Positions 8,920 through 20,016 of a DNA stretch of 64,000 nucleotides are shown piece by piece. The stretch lies in NCBI GenBank assembly GCA_035515795.1, contig DATJAY010000020.1, forward strand, positions 1 to 64,000, in the 5' to 3' direction. The position numbers and the translations under genes were made by a program. Below the pieces are notes generated by a model. It worked only from the letters and a program-made list of their open reading frames with translations, was not told where the DNA came from and did not search any database. Origin of the DNA: Candidatus Acidiferrales bacterium (lineage in GTDB: Bacteria > Bacteroidota > Ignavibacteria > Kryptoniales > JAKASW01). Position 1 is the first letter of the stretch, and each line of letters opens with the position of its first letter.

Positions 8920-10068
8920 ATGATATTTTCTCCAATGACTAATTTTTCAGGAACAACTCCCTGCGATCTAAGAAAGACAAATCTATTCGGTAAGACTGAA
9001 AAAGAGCTCGAAGAATTCTTCACGGGAATTGGCGAGCCGCCATATCGCGGCAGGCAGATTTTTGGCTGGCTTTATAAGAAACAGGTTGAAAGTTTCGACC
9101 GGATAACGGATTTTACGAAATCGCTTCGTTCAAAGCTGTCGGAAATCGCCGAAATAAAATATCCGGAGATCATCGGTGCCGAAGAATCCGGACTTGATGG
9201 TACAACGAAATTTCTTTTGCGTCTAGCGGATGGAGGTAAAGTTGAGACTGTATTGATTCCGAAGGAAAAATCCCCGGACGACCAGGGTGCCCCCAGACAG
9301 ACCATTTGTGTTTCAACTCAAGTCGGCTGTGCACTTGATTGTACGTTCTGCGCAACGGGCTCGATGAAGTTCATGAGGAATCTTACTGTCGGCGAAATTA
9401 TATCGCAGGTGGTCATCGGCCAGCGGCACACGAAAAAGCGAATTACAAATGTTGTTTTCATGGGGATGGGCGAACCGTTGTTGAACCATGAAGCCGTACT
9501 GAACGCGATAAGGGTTTTGACCGACGATAGGTCTATGAACATCAGGGCAAAGGGAATCACCGTTTCGACGGCGGGAGTTGTGGACAAAATTCCATTGCTG
9601 GCGGCCGAACCGATAAAATTCCGGCTTGCGATTTCACTCCATAGCCTGGTCGACGAGGTCAGAACCTTCTTGATGCCGATAAACAAAAAGTATAAACTCG
9701 AGAGACTTCTTTCCGCCGCAAAGGAATTTGCCCGCGCCAGACGCGACAGGATTACTTTTGAATACATACTCTTTGACGGGCTGAACGACACCGATACAGA
9801 TGCGGAAAGGCTCATCAAACTTTCGCGGGACATTCCGCTGAAGGTAAATCTTCTGCGTTACCATCCGCTCGACCACCTGAGCAGGCTGGGCTTGAAGGTT
9901 GATCCCTTATCGCTTAAACTAAGACCAAGCGGTCGTATCGAAGAGTTTGCGAACAGGCTTCGCGAGAACGGGATCACAGCGTTCGTGCGTTCCAACGCCG
10001 GCGAAGATATCAACGGCGCGTGCGGTCAGCTCGCTGCGAAGAATATTCGAAGCCACAAAGCGGCTTAG
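8920..10068 (+). CDS. rlmN: 23S rRNA/tRNA adenine-C2 methyltransferase RlmN
   Basis: 382 residues; ATGs at 8920 and 8935 are both possible, and neither has a clear ribosome-binding site. The radical-SAM motif CALDCTFC is at residues 137-144 (Cys137, Cys141, Cys144). FMGMGEPLLN, LAISLHSLVDEVR and the C-terminal RSNAGEDINGACGQL, with the conserved methyl-carrying Cys, are typical of RlmN. It methylates A2503 of 23S rRNA and A37 of some tRNAs using two SAM molecules and a 4Fe-4S cluster. Confidence 0.93.
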   Translation: MIFSPMTNFSGTTPCDLRKTNLFGKTEKELEEFFTGIGEPPYRGRQIFGWLYKKQVESFDRITDFTKSLRSKLSEIAEIKYPEIIGAEESGLDGTTKFLLRLADGGKVETVLIPKEKSPDDQGAPRQTICVSTQVGCALDCTFCATGSMKFMRNLTVGEIISQVVIGQRHTKKRITNVVFMGMGEPLLNHEAVLNAIRVLTDDRSMNIRAKGITVSTAGVVDKIPLLAAEPIKFRLAISLHSLVDEVRTFLMPINKKYKLERLLSAAKEFARARRDRITFEYILFDGLNDTDTDAERLIKLSRDIPLKVNLLRYHPLDHLSRLGLKVDPLSLKLRPSGRIEEFANRLRENGITAFVRSNAGEDINGACGQLAAKNIRSHKAA

Positions 10069-10223
10069 CCGCACCCAAATAAAGCCATAAGTTATGTACT
10101 ACCTTGAAAGTCCAAGGATCCCTTTGAAGCAACGATTCTCGAAAGATACGATCAGCGAAGCTCTTGGCGATATCGTTTATTTTTATTAAGCATATTCAAT
10201 TCTGAAAATTTAAGGACAACTAC

Positions 10224-10862
10224 ATGAGGATTATTTTGTTCGGACCCCCGGGAGTCGGGAAAGGAACACAGGCAAAAATTCTTTCCAAAGATTTGAAGAT
10301 CGTCCATATCGCGACCGGGGACATACTTCGAGAAGCTGTTTCCCGCGGCACCGAACTCGGCAAGAAAGCAAAGGCTTTCATGGATCGGGGCGAACTCGTA
10401 CCGGACGACGTCGTCATCGGGATCATCCACGACAGATTGAGAGAACGCGACGCGAAGAACGGCTTCATACTGGACGGCTTTCCACGGACGCTTCCGCAGG
10501 CGGAAGCGCTGGACAAGGTTTTTGATAAAATGAAAATTAAAATCGACAGGGTGATGAGCATGGAAGTCGATAAGGAAGTCCTGATGAACCGCCTGACTTC
10601 CCGAAGAGTCTGCAGAAATTGCGGATCGATTTTCAACCTCCTTGTCGATAAACTCAGTGATTCGAAGTGCACGAAATGCGGAGGGGAAATATATCAGCGC
10701 GACGACGATAAGCGTGAGACAATCGAAAGACGATTTGAGGTTTATCAAAACCAAACAAGACCCGTTAAAAATTATTATGGCACAAAGAAAATGCTTGTTG
10801 AAGTCGACGGCATTGGCGAAATTGAAGAAGTTACGGGTCGCCTCAAACTGGCGATAGGTTGA
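10224..10862 (+). CDS. adk: Adenylate kinase with zinc-type LID
   Basis: 212 residues. The P-loop GPPGVGKGTQ is at the N-terminus, followed by ATGDILR and GFILDGFPRTLPQAEAL, both hallmark adenylate kinase segments. The LID carries two Cys pairs (CRNCG ... CTKCGG), the zinc-binding form. It interconverts ATP+AMP and 2 ADP in the cytoplasm. The start at 10224 follows AAGGACAACTAC. The gene is monocistronic, with 155 bases upstream. Confidence 0.95.
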   Translation: MRIILFGPPGVGKGTQAKILSKDLKIVHIATGDILREAVSRGTELGKKAKAFMDRGELVPDDVVIGIIHDRLRERDAKNGFILDGFPRTLPQAEALDKVFDKMKIKIDRVMSMEVDKEVLMNRLTSRRVCRNCGSIFNLLVDKLSDSKCTKCGGEIYQRDDDKRETIERRFEVYQNQTRPVKNYYGTKKMLVEVDGIGEIEEVTGRLKLAIG

Positions 10863-10961
10863 CGGTTTCGGCCTGTAATTGTTGATTTAGTTCACACGAA
10901 ATTGTTTCTGGATCAGGTTAACTTTTCAAAAAATCGGTCCGTCCATGGACAAGGAGGAAAA

Positions 10962-11927
10962 ATGTGTAAGGCAATTTTATCGGTATTGTTTGTGATTTCA
11001 GGGCTTGCTAATGCACAGGATTTAGGCGGCAATCTCGCAAAAGTGTGGCGGCCTTATGGACAGGCGTACGTAACTCCTGTGGTCAATGCGGTCGGGATGG
11101 ATATGAATTCCGGCCTTTTTCATACGGCAAAGGTCGGCGGGATTCTCCCGTTCGGGCTGAGCTTTTATGTCGGAGTACAGGTCGGCGGTGCTTTGGTGCC
11201 AAGCTCGGACAAGTCGTTTAGTATGGGCTTCGATGACTCGGTTTATATCCCGCTACTAGGAATGGTTCCAAGCCATGATACGGTAATAAACGCTCCGACC
11301 ATCTTTGGAAGCAAAAATGCAGGGACAATTCAAGAAACCTATACTGACCCGGTTCTCCATACCAGGGTCACTCACAGCGATCCGACTATTGGTGGGCTGA
11401 TCAACACAAGTATTGCTTTGCTGCCGATACCTCAGGTCGGTCTGGGAAGTCTTTTCGGGACGGACGTACTGGTCAGGTATCTTCCCTCAATGAAACTCGC
11501 GAGTTACGGCAAGGTGCAGTTGTTCGGGTTCGGATTGAGACACAATGTCAGTCAGTACATACCTTTGATTCCGATCGACATAGCGGTGCAGCTTGGTTTC
11601 CAGAACTTCTCGATAAAGGACACGGCAGGGAATAACTTATTTAAACTTTCCACATTTGCTGCAAATGTAGAAGTGAGCAAGACACTGGCGATTCTCACCG
11701 TCTACGGCGGACTTCAGTTTGAGAATTCGAAAGTCAATTTGAATTACACTTTCACTCCTCCCGGCCAGACCGCGGAGACGATCCCGATCTCATTTTCGGT
11801 GACCGGCAAAAATAAATTCAGAGCACTCATCGGTTTGAACTTAGGTCTCCTGCCTTTCAACATAAATGTGGATTACAGTGTCGGTGCAGTGAGCGCCGTG
11901 ACGGCAGGACTGGGAATAGCTATTTAA
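10962..11927 (+). CDS. DUF6588-like secreted/outer-membrane protein
   Basis: 321 residues. The ATG at 10962 was chosen because the ideal ribosome-binding site AAGGAGGAAAA precedes it and a signal peptide follows (AILSVLFVISGLANAQ). The mature protein is glycine- and beta-rich (AKVGGILPFGLSFYVGVQVG, RALIGLNLGLLPFNINVDYS) and looks like an outer-membrane barrel. I recall it as the DUF6588 type found in Bacteroidota. The function is unknown. Confidence 0.6.
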   Translation: MCKAILSVLFVISGLANAQDLGGNLAKVWRPYGQAYVTPVVNAVGMDMNSGLFHTAKVGGILPFGLSFYVGVQVGGALVPSSDKSFSMGFDDSVYIPLLGMVPSHDTVINAPTIFGSKNAGTIQETYTDPVLHTRVTHSDPTIGGLINTSIALLPIPQVGLGSLFGTDVLVRYLPSMKLASYGKVQLFGFGLRHNVSQYIPLIPIDIAVQLGFQNFSIKDTAGNNLFKLSTFAANVEVSKTLAILTVYGGLQFENSKVNLNYTFTPPGQTAETIPISFSVTGKNKFRALIGLNLGLLPFNINVDYSVGAVSAVTAGLGIAI

Positions 11928-12035
11928 ATTCCATTCGTCGCTGCCTGGGCTGTCTGGTCGTTGAACCTTTCAGCCCTTTTCGTTTGTTGAATAGTATCAT
12001 GGATCGACATGTGACTACATGAAAGGAGAGGTCTC

Positions 12036-14945
12036 TTGTTTAGAAGATTGCAGTTAGGAAAAATGGGCAGAGGAGTCTTTGTTATTCCTTTCCTCTTAAT
12101 CGTGGCGATGGCATACAACCATAACGTCTATGCAAGAGCAAAGGCAAGCAATGCAGCGATCAATCGACGGGGGAGCGGCATTTATCCTGAAAAATTAGCT
12201 TTGCCGGGAGTGGTTGTCGTCAAATTGAAACCGGGAGTTGTGGCAAGCATCCAGGAATTACTGAAGGTCCCGGAGCTCGAGGGGAAAATATTGAGAGAAG
12301 CCAATCCGCAATCCGTGCAATCGCTGGCAAGAGCACCTAGGATAAGATTGGAAAAATCCTCCGAGCCGTTGAGCAACATTTATTTTCTAAATTACTCAGG
12401 CACAGTCACACCCGCTATGGTGGCACAATCGCTGTTGAAGAATCCCGATATCATTTACGCCGAGCCGCATTATATTTATAAAGTTACAAAGACTGAAGTC
12501 ACACCGAATGATTCGCTGCGTTCGCAGCAGTATGCCCTGACCAATATTCAGGCCTACCAAGCGTGGAATATTACGCAGGGCGATCCAACAGTATCGATCG
12601 CCATTGTGGATATCGGCGTCAACTGGATGCATCCTGATTTGTATGGAAATATCTGGCATAACCTCAACTGGCAGAGCGATACGTCCGCCGACTCCATCGG
12701 TTGGGATTTCGGCGGCAACAACGGGTTTGGTGACAGCAATCCTGCCGAGGATTTCCCTCCGCCCAGCGAACATGGCACACACGTAGCGGGGATAGCCGCC
12801 GCCGTCACAAACAACCACATAGGAATTGCAGGCACGGCACCGAAATGCAAAATAATGGCAGTCAAAACATCTCGTGCCGACATGACTGATCCGTCGTCAG
12901 GAGATCCATACATAATCTACGGCTTTGAAGGAATAATTTATGCGGCCGACAAGGGGGCCCGGGTGATCAACTGCAGCTGGGGCGGAGTCGGTTATGTGCA
13001 ATATGAACAAGATGTAATCAATCAAGCCACTCAGGAGGGTGCGCTTGTCGTTGTCGCCGCTGGCAACGACCACTCGGATGAATTCGAGACTCCTGCATAT
13101 TATGACAATGTTTTGTCCGTTGCGGCAACAGATGAGAACGACAACGCCACCTACTTCACTAATTACAGTTATAATGTTTCCGTGTCAGCCCCGGGACTCG
13201 ATATCATCTCAACCTGGGGGACAAACTCATACCAGTTGGAAAGCGGAACGTCGATGGCATCTCCGTGTGCCGCAGGCGTGGCGGCACTTGTCGTGAGCCA
13301 GCACCCTGAGTACACGCCGCAGCAGGTCATGGAACAGGTACGCGTCAGTGCAGATAACATAGACGCCATCAATTCTACTTATGTTCATCTTTTGGGTTTT
13401 GGAAGGGTTAATGCTTATCGGGCATTGACTGTGACTTCGCCGGGCGTCTTATTCAGCGACATCATGCTCAGTGATTCTGCAGGAGGCAATAACGATGGAA
13501 CTTTGTCCGATGGAGAAACAATTCAGGTCTTTGGAACTCTCACCGATTGGCTTGCCCCGACATCAAATCTGCAGGTGACCTTGACGACCAGCGATCCTTA
13601 CGTCACAATCGTTAATGGAAGTGCAACGATCGGTGCGCTCGCGACTAAGGGGACTTATGATTTGAGAAACAGCCCATTGAGCTTCAAGATAAAGAACGGC
13701 GTGCCCACCGGTCACGTTGCTCAATTCTTGGTACTTATAAATGATGGCAGCTATAGCGACTACAAAGGATTCACGGCATTGTTTGATCCGACGTTTAACC
13801 AGCTAACCGTTAACAATATTGCGACAACAATTACTGCTCGCGGAAATATCGGTTTCAATGATTTCCCGAACGATGCTGAAGGCGTTGGATTCATTTATCT
13901 GCCGGACAGTGACAGCCTCCTGTTTGAAGGTGCGTTCATGGCCGGCACGTCGGCCACAAAGGAGGTGGATGTTGCTCGCGATTCCTCCGGCCAGGTAGAG
14001 TCTGCGGACTTCAATCCGGATGGAATGGTCGAAGTAAAAACACCGGGAGTTACGGCTGATCAGGAAGCCACGACGGCTTTTAACGACAGCGGTGCCGCTT
14101 CCAATCGAGTTGGTATAGATGTTTCATTGCATACTTATTCATATAAAAGAGATTCTACAGGAAACTTCATAATCCTGGAATACACTATTCATAATCTGAA
14201 ATCGGCCGCGATCAATAATTTTTATGCCGGGCTATTTCTCGACTGGGATATAGGACTTGAAGGAGCAAACAACATTGTTAAGTACGATGGAAATTATCAG
14301 CTCGGATACGCATATAACATGGATGGCACTCCCAAAACTTACACCGGGTGTGCTCTGATTGACGGAGCGAGTCCGACGTTCACAGCGATCGATAATGCAG
14401 ATCAGAACACGGGCACTTATGTAGGTTTCAACAAAGCGAGAAAGTGGGATGCACTTTCAGGTCAGACGGGAATCACCTCCGTCGGGCCGGCAGATATTTC
14501 CATGGTCGTCTCGGGCGGCCCTGTATCCATACAGCCGAACTCGAATGCGAAATTGGTTTTTGCCCTTGTCGCGGGTGAAGGCTTGCAAGATCTCAGGAAA
14601 GCGGTCAATGTCGCGAGAGAACTATATGGGATTCCAGCCAATGTCACTCCAACGCCCGCTGTTCCGAAGTTCACCAGATTGAATCAAAATTATCCTAATC
14701 CGTTTAATCCCACGACGAACATTACATTTGATCTTTCCGCTGATTCGAGAGTCACGGTGGACGTTTATAACGTCATCGGCGAGAAAGTTGCAACGTTGAC
14801 TGACCATGATTATCAAGCAGGATATAATCACGCATTGACATTTTCCGCAAACAGTTTGGCAAGCGGAATTTATTTCGTTCGACTCACCGCGGTGTCGAGA
14901 GCGCAAACATACGTCCAGACAAGAAAAATGGTGGTGCTGAAGTAA
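12036..14945 (+). CDS. T9SS-exported subtilisin-like (S8) serine protease
   Basis: 969 residues. The TTG start at 12036 lies 7 bases behind AAAGGAGAGG and is followed by a signal peptide. A propeptide precedes the peptidase (~160-460) with catalytic Asp192 (AIVDIGVNWMHPDL), His246 (EHGTHVAGIAAA) and Ser407 (SGTSMASPCAAGVAALV). The residue after the Asp is Ile (DIG), where DTG/DSG is usual. Beta-rich domains follow. The C-terminus is a type IX secretion sorting domain (LNQNYPNPFNPTTNITF ... QTRKMVVLK). Predicted: extracellular or surface-anchored protein degradation. Confidence 0.92.
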   Translation: MFRRLQLGKMGRGVFVIPFLLIVAMAYNHNVYARAKASNAAINRRGSGIYPEKLALPGVVVVKLKPGVVASIQELLKVPELEGKILREANPQSVQSLARAPRIRLEKSSEPLSNIYFLNYSGTVTPAMVAQSLLKNPDIIYAEPHYIYKVTKTEVTPNDSLRSQQYALTNIQAYQAWNITQGDPTVSIAIVDIGVNWMHPDLYGNIWHNLNWQSDTSADSIGWDFGGNNGFGDSNPAEDFPPPSEHGTHVAGIAAAVTNNHIGIAGTAPKCKIMAVKTSRADMTDPSSGDPYIIYGFEGIIYAADKGARVINCSWGGVGYVQYEQDVINQATQEGALVVVAAGNDHSDEFETPAYYDNVLSVAATDENDNATYFTNYSYNVSVSAPGLDIISTWGTNSYQLESGTSMASPCAAGVAALVVSQHPEYTPQQVMEQVRVSADNIDAINSTYVHLLGFGRVNAYRALTVTSPGVLFSDIMLSDSAGGNNDGTLSDGETIQVFGTLTDWLAPTSNLQVTLTTSDPYVTIVNGSATIGALATKGTYDLRNSPLSFKIKNGVPTGHVAQFLVLINDGSYSDYKGFTALFDPTFNQLTVNNIATTITARGNIGFNDFPNDAEGVGFIYLPDSDSLLFEGAFMAGTSATKEVDVARDSSGQVESADFNPDGMVEVKTPGVTADQEATTAFNDSGAASNRVGIDVSLHTYSYKRDSTGNFIILEYTIHNLKSAAINNFYAGLFLDWDIGLEGANNIVKYDGNYQLGYAYNMDGTPKTYTGCALIDGASPTFTAIDNADQNTGTYVGFNKARKWDALSGQTGITSVGPADISMVVSGGPVSIQPNSNAKLVFALVAGEGLQDLRKAVNVARELYGIPANVTPTPAVPKFTRLNQNYPNPFNPTTNITFDLSADSRVTVDVYNVIGEKVATLTDHDYQAGYNHALTFSANSLASGIYFVRLTAVSRAQTYVQTRKMVVLK

Positions 14946-15006
14946 GAATATTTCCGAAGGCAGGCTTCAGGATTTCCAGTTAAGTAACTGGTGCGGTAAA
15001 GCTTGC

Positions 15007-15480
15007 TTAGACTGAAAATTTTTTCAGAAGAAAATTCTTGAGTGTGCCGAAGTCTTTGAAAATCTCGTCTGCGCAACCGATTATCCAGCTTGGTATATTT
15101 TCCACCTTCATGCCGGTTACTAAGTAAACGGGCTTCCCGAATGCGGCAGCAACGGTTAATTCCCCTTTTGTACCGCCACCTTGTTGAGCACTCTCATCGT
15201 AATAGCAAATGAGGTAATCGGATCGTAGAATTATTTCGCGGCAGTCAAATCTGACGATCTCCTTCGCTATTCGACGATGCAGCTCGATGTCACCCGACTT
15301 TGTACTGCGGAAATCTACTCCGGGATGTCTTGACTTGAGGAAAACTTCGCTTTCTCTCACTGGATTAAACGCACCATGGCCCAACTTGTCGGGAAACCAT
15401 GCTTCAATTTCAGTTCTCCAATCAGCCCCGTAATTTGCCGCATGTTCCATTCCACCCCACAGATATGCGATGAGCTTCAT
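15007..15480 (-). CDS. Nucleoside 2-deoxyribosyltransferase-like protein
   Basis: 157 residues from the ATG at 15480 (MKLIAYLWGGMEHAANYG); a TTG 18 bases upstream is less likely. The features LRSDYLICYYDESAQQGGGTKGELTVAAAFGKPVYLVTG match the nucleoside 2-deoxyribosyltransferase/nucleotide-hydrolase fold: an acidic residue on the strand, then GG-T-x-GE. It is probably a cytoplasmic nucleotide-metabolism or house-cleaning enzyme. The specific substrate cannot be stated. Confidence 0.6.
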   Translation of the reverse strand: MKLIAYLWGGMEHAANYGADWRTEIEAWFPDKLGHGAFNPVRESEVFLKSRHPGVDFRSTKSGDIELHRRIAKEIVRFDCREIILRSDYLICYYDESAQQGGGTKGELTVAAAFGKPVYLVTGMKVENIPSWIIGCADEIFKDFGTLKNFLLKKFSV

Positions 15481-15598
15481 GAAAAAAGATAACAACAAGA
15501 TTTTTATGAAAAAAACTTGATATTAAGTCTAAGATTATTATATTGGTTCAAAGAGTTCTTTTGAAAATTTGATATTAATTCATCGAGAATCGCTAATC

Positions 15599-15750
15599 GC
15601 TCACATCGTGTGATATGCGGTTTCCCGGATTTCCTGTCCGGGAAAGGGTGGAGGGATCAGGCCCTATGAAACCCTGGCAACCGTCTCCGTGTTATACGGG
15701 GAGCCCGGTGCCAATTCCTGCCCATGATAATCTGAATGGGGAAGATGAGC
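15599..15750 (+). promoter_or_regulatory. SAM-I (S-box) riboswitch
   Basis: The conserved core GGTGGAGGGATCAGGCCC, ATGAAACCCTGGCAACC and GGTGCCAATTCCTG, then a CCCAT/ATGGG stem and GATGAG, matches the S-box leader. A 9-bp hairpin TTTCCCGGA/TCCGGGAAA (15621-15645) directly precedes the core, where the 5' P1 strand is normally found. A possible P1 strand GCTCACATC (15599-15607) lies outside this hairpin. A terminator follows, then metY and metX, so high SAM should shut off methionine synthesis. Confidence 0.9.
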
Positions 15751-15759
15751 AAAGAATCA

Positions 15760-15806
15760 GAACCTCTTCTTGCAATCTTTCTCAGCAGGAAGAGGTTTTT
15801 TGTTTT
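15760..15806 (+). terminator. Riboswitch-controlled terminator upstream of metY
   Basis: Stem GAACCTCTTCTTGC against GCAGGAAGAGGTT (imperfect), followed by TTTTTTGTTTTT. GAAGA at 15741-15745, at the 3' edge of the aptamer, could pair with TCTTC inside the 5' arm as an antiterminator; this pairing is inferred. Confidence 0.85.
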
Positions 15807-15847
15807 TAGAATAACACTTTAAGAATAATAAATAAAAATACAAGTGA

Positions 15848-17191
<1,344 letters not shown>

Positions 17192-17206
17192 CTGCCCGGG
17201 AAAGGC

Positions 17207-18325
17207 ATGATAGAGACTCTGTCGAGAACAATCGTAAAAACTCAGAAGGTTCGGCTTTATACTGAAGCCGAACCTTTCCGTTTTGAAGTCGGCGCAAAAC
17301 TCGGTCCGATCGATGTCGCCTTTGAAACTTACGGGGAGCTGAACAACGAAGGGACCAACTGCATCCTCGTGTGTCATGCATTGACGGGAAGCGCTCACGC
17401 GGCATTTCTTAATTCCGAGAATGACAAGGTGCCCGGATGGTGGGAAGGAATAATCGGGCCGGGGAAAGCTCTGGATACGACAAGATATTTTGTCGTGTGC
17501 TCGAATTTCCTTGTCGGGTGTTATGGTACAACTGGGCCTTCGACGATCAATCCACGGACTTTGAAAGAATACGGGACGACCTTTCCCTTGACGACGATAC
17601 GCGATATGGTCCGCGTACAGAAAAAACTTTTGGAATGGCTTGGCATCGAAAAGGTCCAGCTGATCATCGGCGGGTCGATGGGCGGAATGCAGGCTATCGA
17701 ATGGGCGGTCATGTATCCTGATTTTGTGGAGCGCGTGGCTCCGATTGCGACTGGCGCGAGCCACACCGCATGGGGAATCGGACTAAATGAAGTGGCGCGT
17801 CAGGCAATATTCACGGACCCGGCATACCGCGGCGGCGATTATTACGCTTATGGTCAGCCTTCGCGCGGACTCGCACTCGCGCGCATGATAGCAATGCTCA
17901 GCTATCGGAGTCCCGAGTCTTTTACGATGCGATTCCAGCGCGACAGGGTAGGCGAAGAAGGCGGGAAAGGCTTTTTCGATCTGAAAAATATTTTCCAGGT
18001 CGAGAGCTATCTCCATTATCAGGGCGTCAAACTGGTCGAACGGTTCGATGCAAATACTTATGTATACATAACTCACGCGATGGATTTCCACGATGTCGCT
18101 CATGACAGAGGGAAATTACGTGATGTGCTTGGATCGATAAGATCAAAGGTGCTTTGCATTGGAATTAGTTCCGACGTGCTTTATCCCGCCGTGGAACAAC
18201 GCGGCCTGTCGGAATTGATTCCCGGCGCCAGGTATGCGGAGATTCAGTCCATCCACGGACACGACGCTTTTCTTATCGAGTTTGAAAAAATGAATCAAAT
18301 TGTGGAAAATTTTTTGAAAGATTGA
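17207..18325 (+). CDS. metX: Homoserine O-acetyltransferase (MetX)
   Basis: 372 residues of alpha/beta-hydrolase fold. The nucleophile elbow is IIGGSMGGMQAIEWA, with LVCHALTGSAHA at the oxyanion site and a C-terminal catalytic His in SIHGHDAFLIEF. It acetylates homoserine with acetyl-CoA, feeding MetY. Together with metY it forms a SAM-riboswitch-controlled two-gene operon. Confidence 0.93.
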   Translation: MIETLSRTIVKTQKVRLYTEAEPFRFEVGAKLGPIDVAFETYGELNNEGTNCILVCHALTGSAHAAFLNSENDKVPGWWEGIIGPGKALDTTRYFVVCSNFLVGCYGTTGPSTINPRTLKEYGTTFPLTTIRDMVRVQKKLLEWLGIEKVQLIIGGSMGGMQAIEWAVMYPDFVERVAPIATGASHTAWGIGLNEVARQAIFTDPAYRGGDYYAYGQPSRGLALARMIAMLSYRSPESFTMRFQRDRVGEEGGKGFFDLKNIFQVESYLHYQGVKLVERFDANTYVYITHAMDFHDVAHDRGKLRDVLGSIRSKVLCIGISSDVLYPAVEQRGLSELIPGARYAEIQSIHGHDAFLIEFEKMNQIVENFLKD

Positions 18326-18474
18326 AAATCATGGCTGTTATGTTATAAGATAAGCGGGTATCTTGTTAAGTGCGTGTTACGTGTCTTATTTCACCATTCT
18401 CAACCTTTGATTTTGCTGTAATTGCAAATCTTCCGAAGGATAGTTAAAATATCCTTCCAATATCTCATTGAATA

Positions 18475-20016
18475 ATGCATATCCTATTAGTCGATGACGA
18501 AGTAGAAAATCGCGTGGCTCTCGCGGAAGTTCTGAGGGCTGAAGGGTATTCTGTCGATACTGCATCGGACGGGCTGGAAGCCCTGGAATTGATAAAAAAT
18601 CTTGAGTTTGACGCAGTCGTGACGGATGCCTTGATGCCCCGAATGGACGGCTTTGTGCTGTGCAGGACTGTAAAGGCCGACGAGGCGCATAAAGATCTTC
18701 CGGTAATTATTCTGACCGGTGAATATACTAATTCCCTGGACATCCAGTTTGCGAAAAATCTGGGAGCAATCGATGTCTTAAGGAAAACGGCGGACCCGGA
18801 CCTTCTCCTCAGACTCCTCTCGACTTTCAAGGAGCCGTCCACGGCACCCGGCGTCCCTGTCCACAAAGAAATCCCCGAAAAAGAATATTTAAAAGAATAC
18901 AGCGAAGTTCTTGTCAGGAAGCTCGAAGCAAAAATGGCCGAGCTGGAAGCGGTGAATCAGAAGCTTGTCGAGAGAAACGTTCAACTCGAACGCGAGAGAA
19001 GAAAGTACCGGCAGCTTTTTATTTCTGCAAACGACGGAATACTCTTGGTGAATCGTTCCGATGGGATCGTGATTGAGTCGAACATCCATGCCAGGAAGAT
19101 TCTGAAGCTGAGCGAGAAAGGGCTCTCGCAGAAACCGTTGATAGAGCTTAAACCTTTCGGCGAATTGTTGTTCGAAAAAATTTCCCGTGGGGAGGCGGTA
19201 CAGTTCGAAAGCACCTATGAAAATGAAAAGTCGAAAATTTTCCTCGATATAAGCGGTTCGTCGACCGGCACTGAAGACAATCTTTACATCGTGATTATCA
19301 GGAACGTCACAAGGCGAAGAGAGTGGCTCGAGAGATTCATCATGCTTGATAAGTTGCGTGCCGTCGGAAGACTTTCGAGCGGACTCGTCCACGAAATAGG
19401 AAATCCGCTGAACGTCATCTCAGTCAATCTGCAGTTTCTTGACAAAAGCCTGGACGAAAAACTCCCGGAAAAAAACTTTACCAAGTCCGCTCTATCGGGG
19501 GTGAAATCCATTGAGAAGGTTATGCGCGAAACTATGAATTTCGCTCAACCGCAGGCACCGGCGAAAACAAAACTTCGGTTAGGCTCGCTGCTTTCGGAAA
19601 TCTCGGGACTCGCAAAAACGTCTCTTCAGAAATCGAAGATAAGCTTAGAAATAGAGCAGAGCGAGACAAACGATACGATAGCCGCCGACAAGTCACAGCT
19701 TCTTCATGCAATTCTGAACATTGTCGAGAACTCCATCGAGGCGATGCCCAATGGAGGTAAACTCCTTTTCAGGCTCGAAGATTGCGCTGATGTCAACGAA
19801 CTCGTTTTGAAGATCGTCGATACCGGTGTGGGGATGGACGAAGATACGGTAAAGCTTGCCGTCGAACCTTTCTACACGACCAAAGACGGAGCAACGGGAA
19901 TGGGCCTGTCGATATCCCACCGCCTCTTGGAATTGAACGATGCGAGCCTAAGTATCGAAAGCCAGCCCGGGTTCGGGACGACAGTCACGATTCGTTTCAG
20001 AAGAGAGAATCAGTAG
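18475..20016 (+). CDS. Response-regulator/histidine-kinase hybrid (REC-PAS-HisKA-HATPase)
   Basis: 513 residues. The N-terminal receiver has its phospho-acceptor Asp51 (AVVTDALMPRMDG). A coiled coil spans ~140-178 and a PAS domain ~178-280. The HisKA has His306 (GLVHEIGNPLNVIS) and the ATPase has VDTGVGMDEDTVK and GMGLSISHRLLE. No membrane segment is present, so it is cytosolic. Its stop codon overlaps the GTG start of the NtrC-type regulator by one base, so the two form a pair. The receiver-first order suggests the kinase is itself an output of another sensor. Confidence 0.88.
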   Translation: MHILLVDDEVENRVALAEVLRAEGYSVDTASDGLEALELIKNLEFDAVVTDALMPRMDGFVLCRTVKADEAHKDLPVIILTGEYTNSLDIQFAKNLGAIDVLRKTADPDLLLRLLSTFKEPSTAPGVPVHKEIPEKEYLKEYSEVLVRKLEAKMAELEAVNQKLVERNVQLERERRKYRQLFISANDGILLVNRSDGIVIESNIHARKILKLSEKGLSQKPLIELKPFGELLFEKISRGEAVQFESTYENEKSKIFLDISGSSTGTEDNLYIVIIRNVTRRREWLERFIMLDKLRAVGRLSSGLVHEIGNPLNVISVNLQFLDKSLDEKLPEKNFTKSALSGVKSIEKVMRETMNFAQPQAPAKTKLRLGSLLSEISGLAKTSLQKSKISLEIEQSETNDTIAADKSQLLHAILNIVENSIEAMPNGGKLLFRLEDCADVNELVLKIVDTGVGMDEDTVKLAVEPFYTTKDGATGMGLSISHRLLELNDASLSIESQPGFGTTVTIRFRRENQ

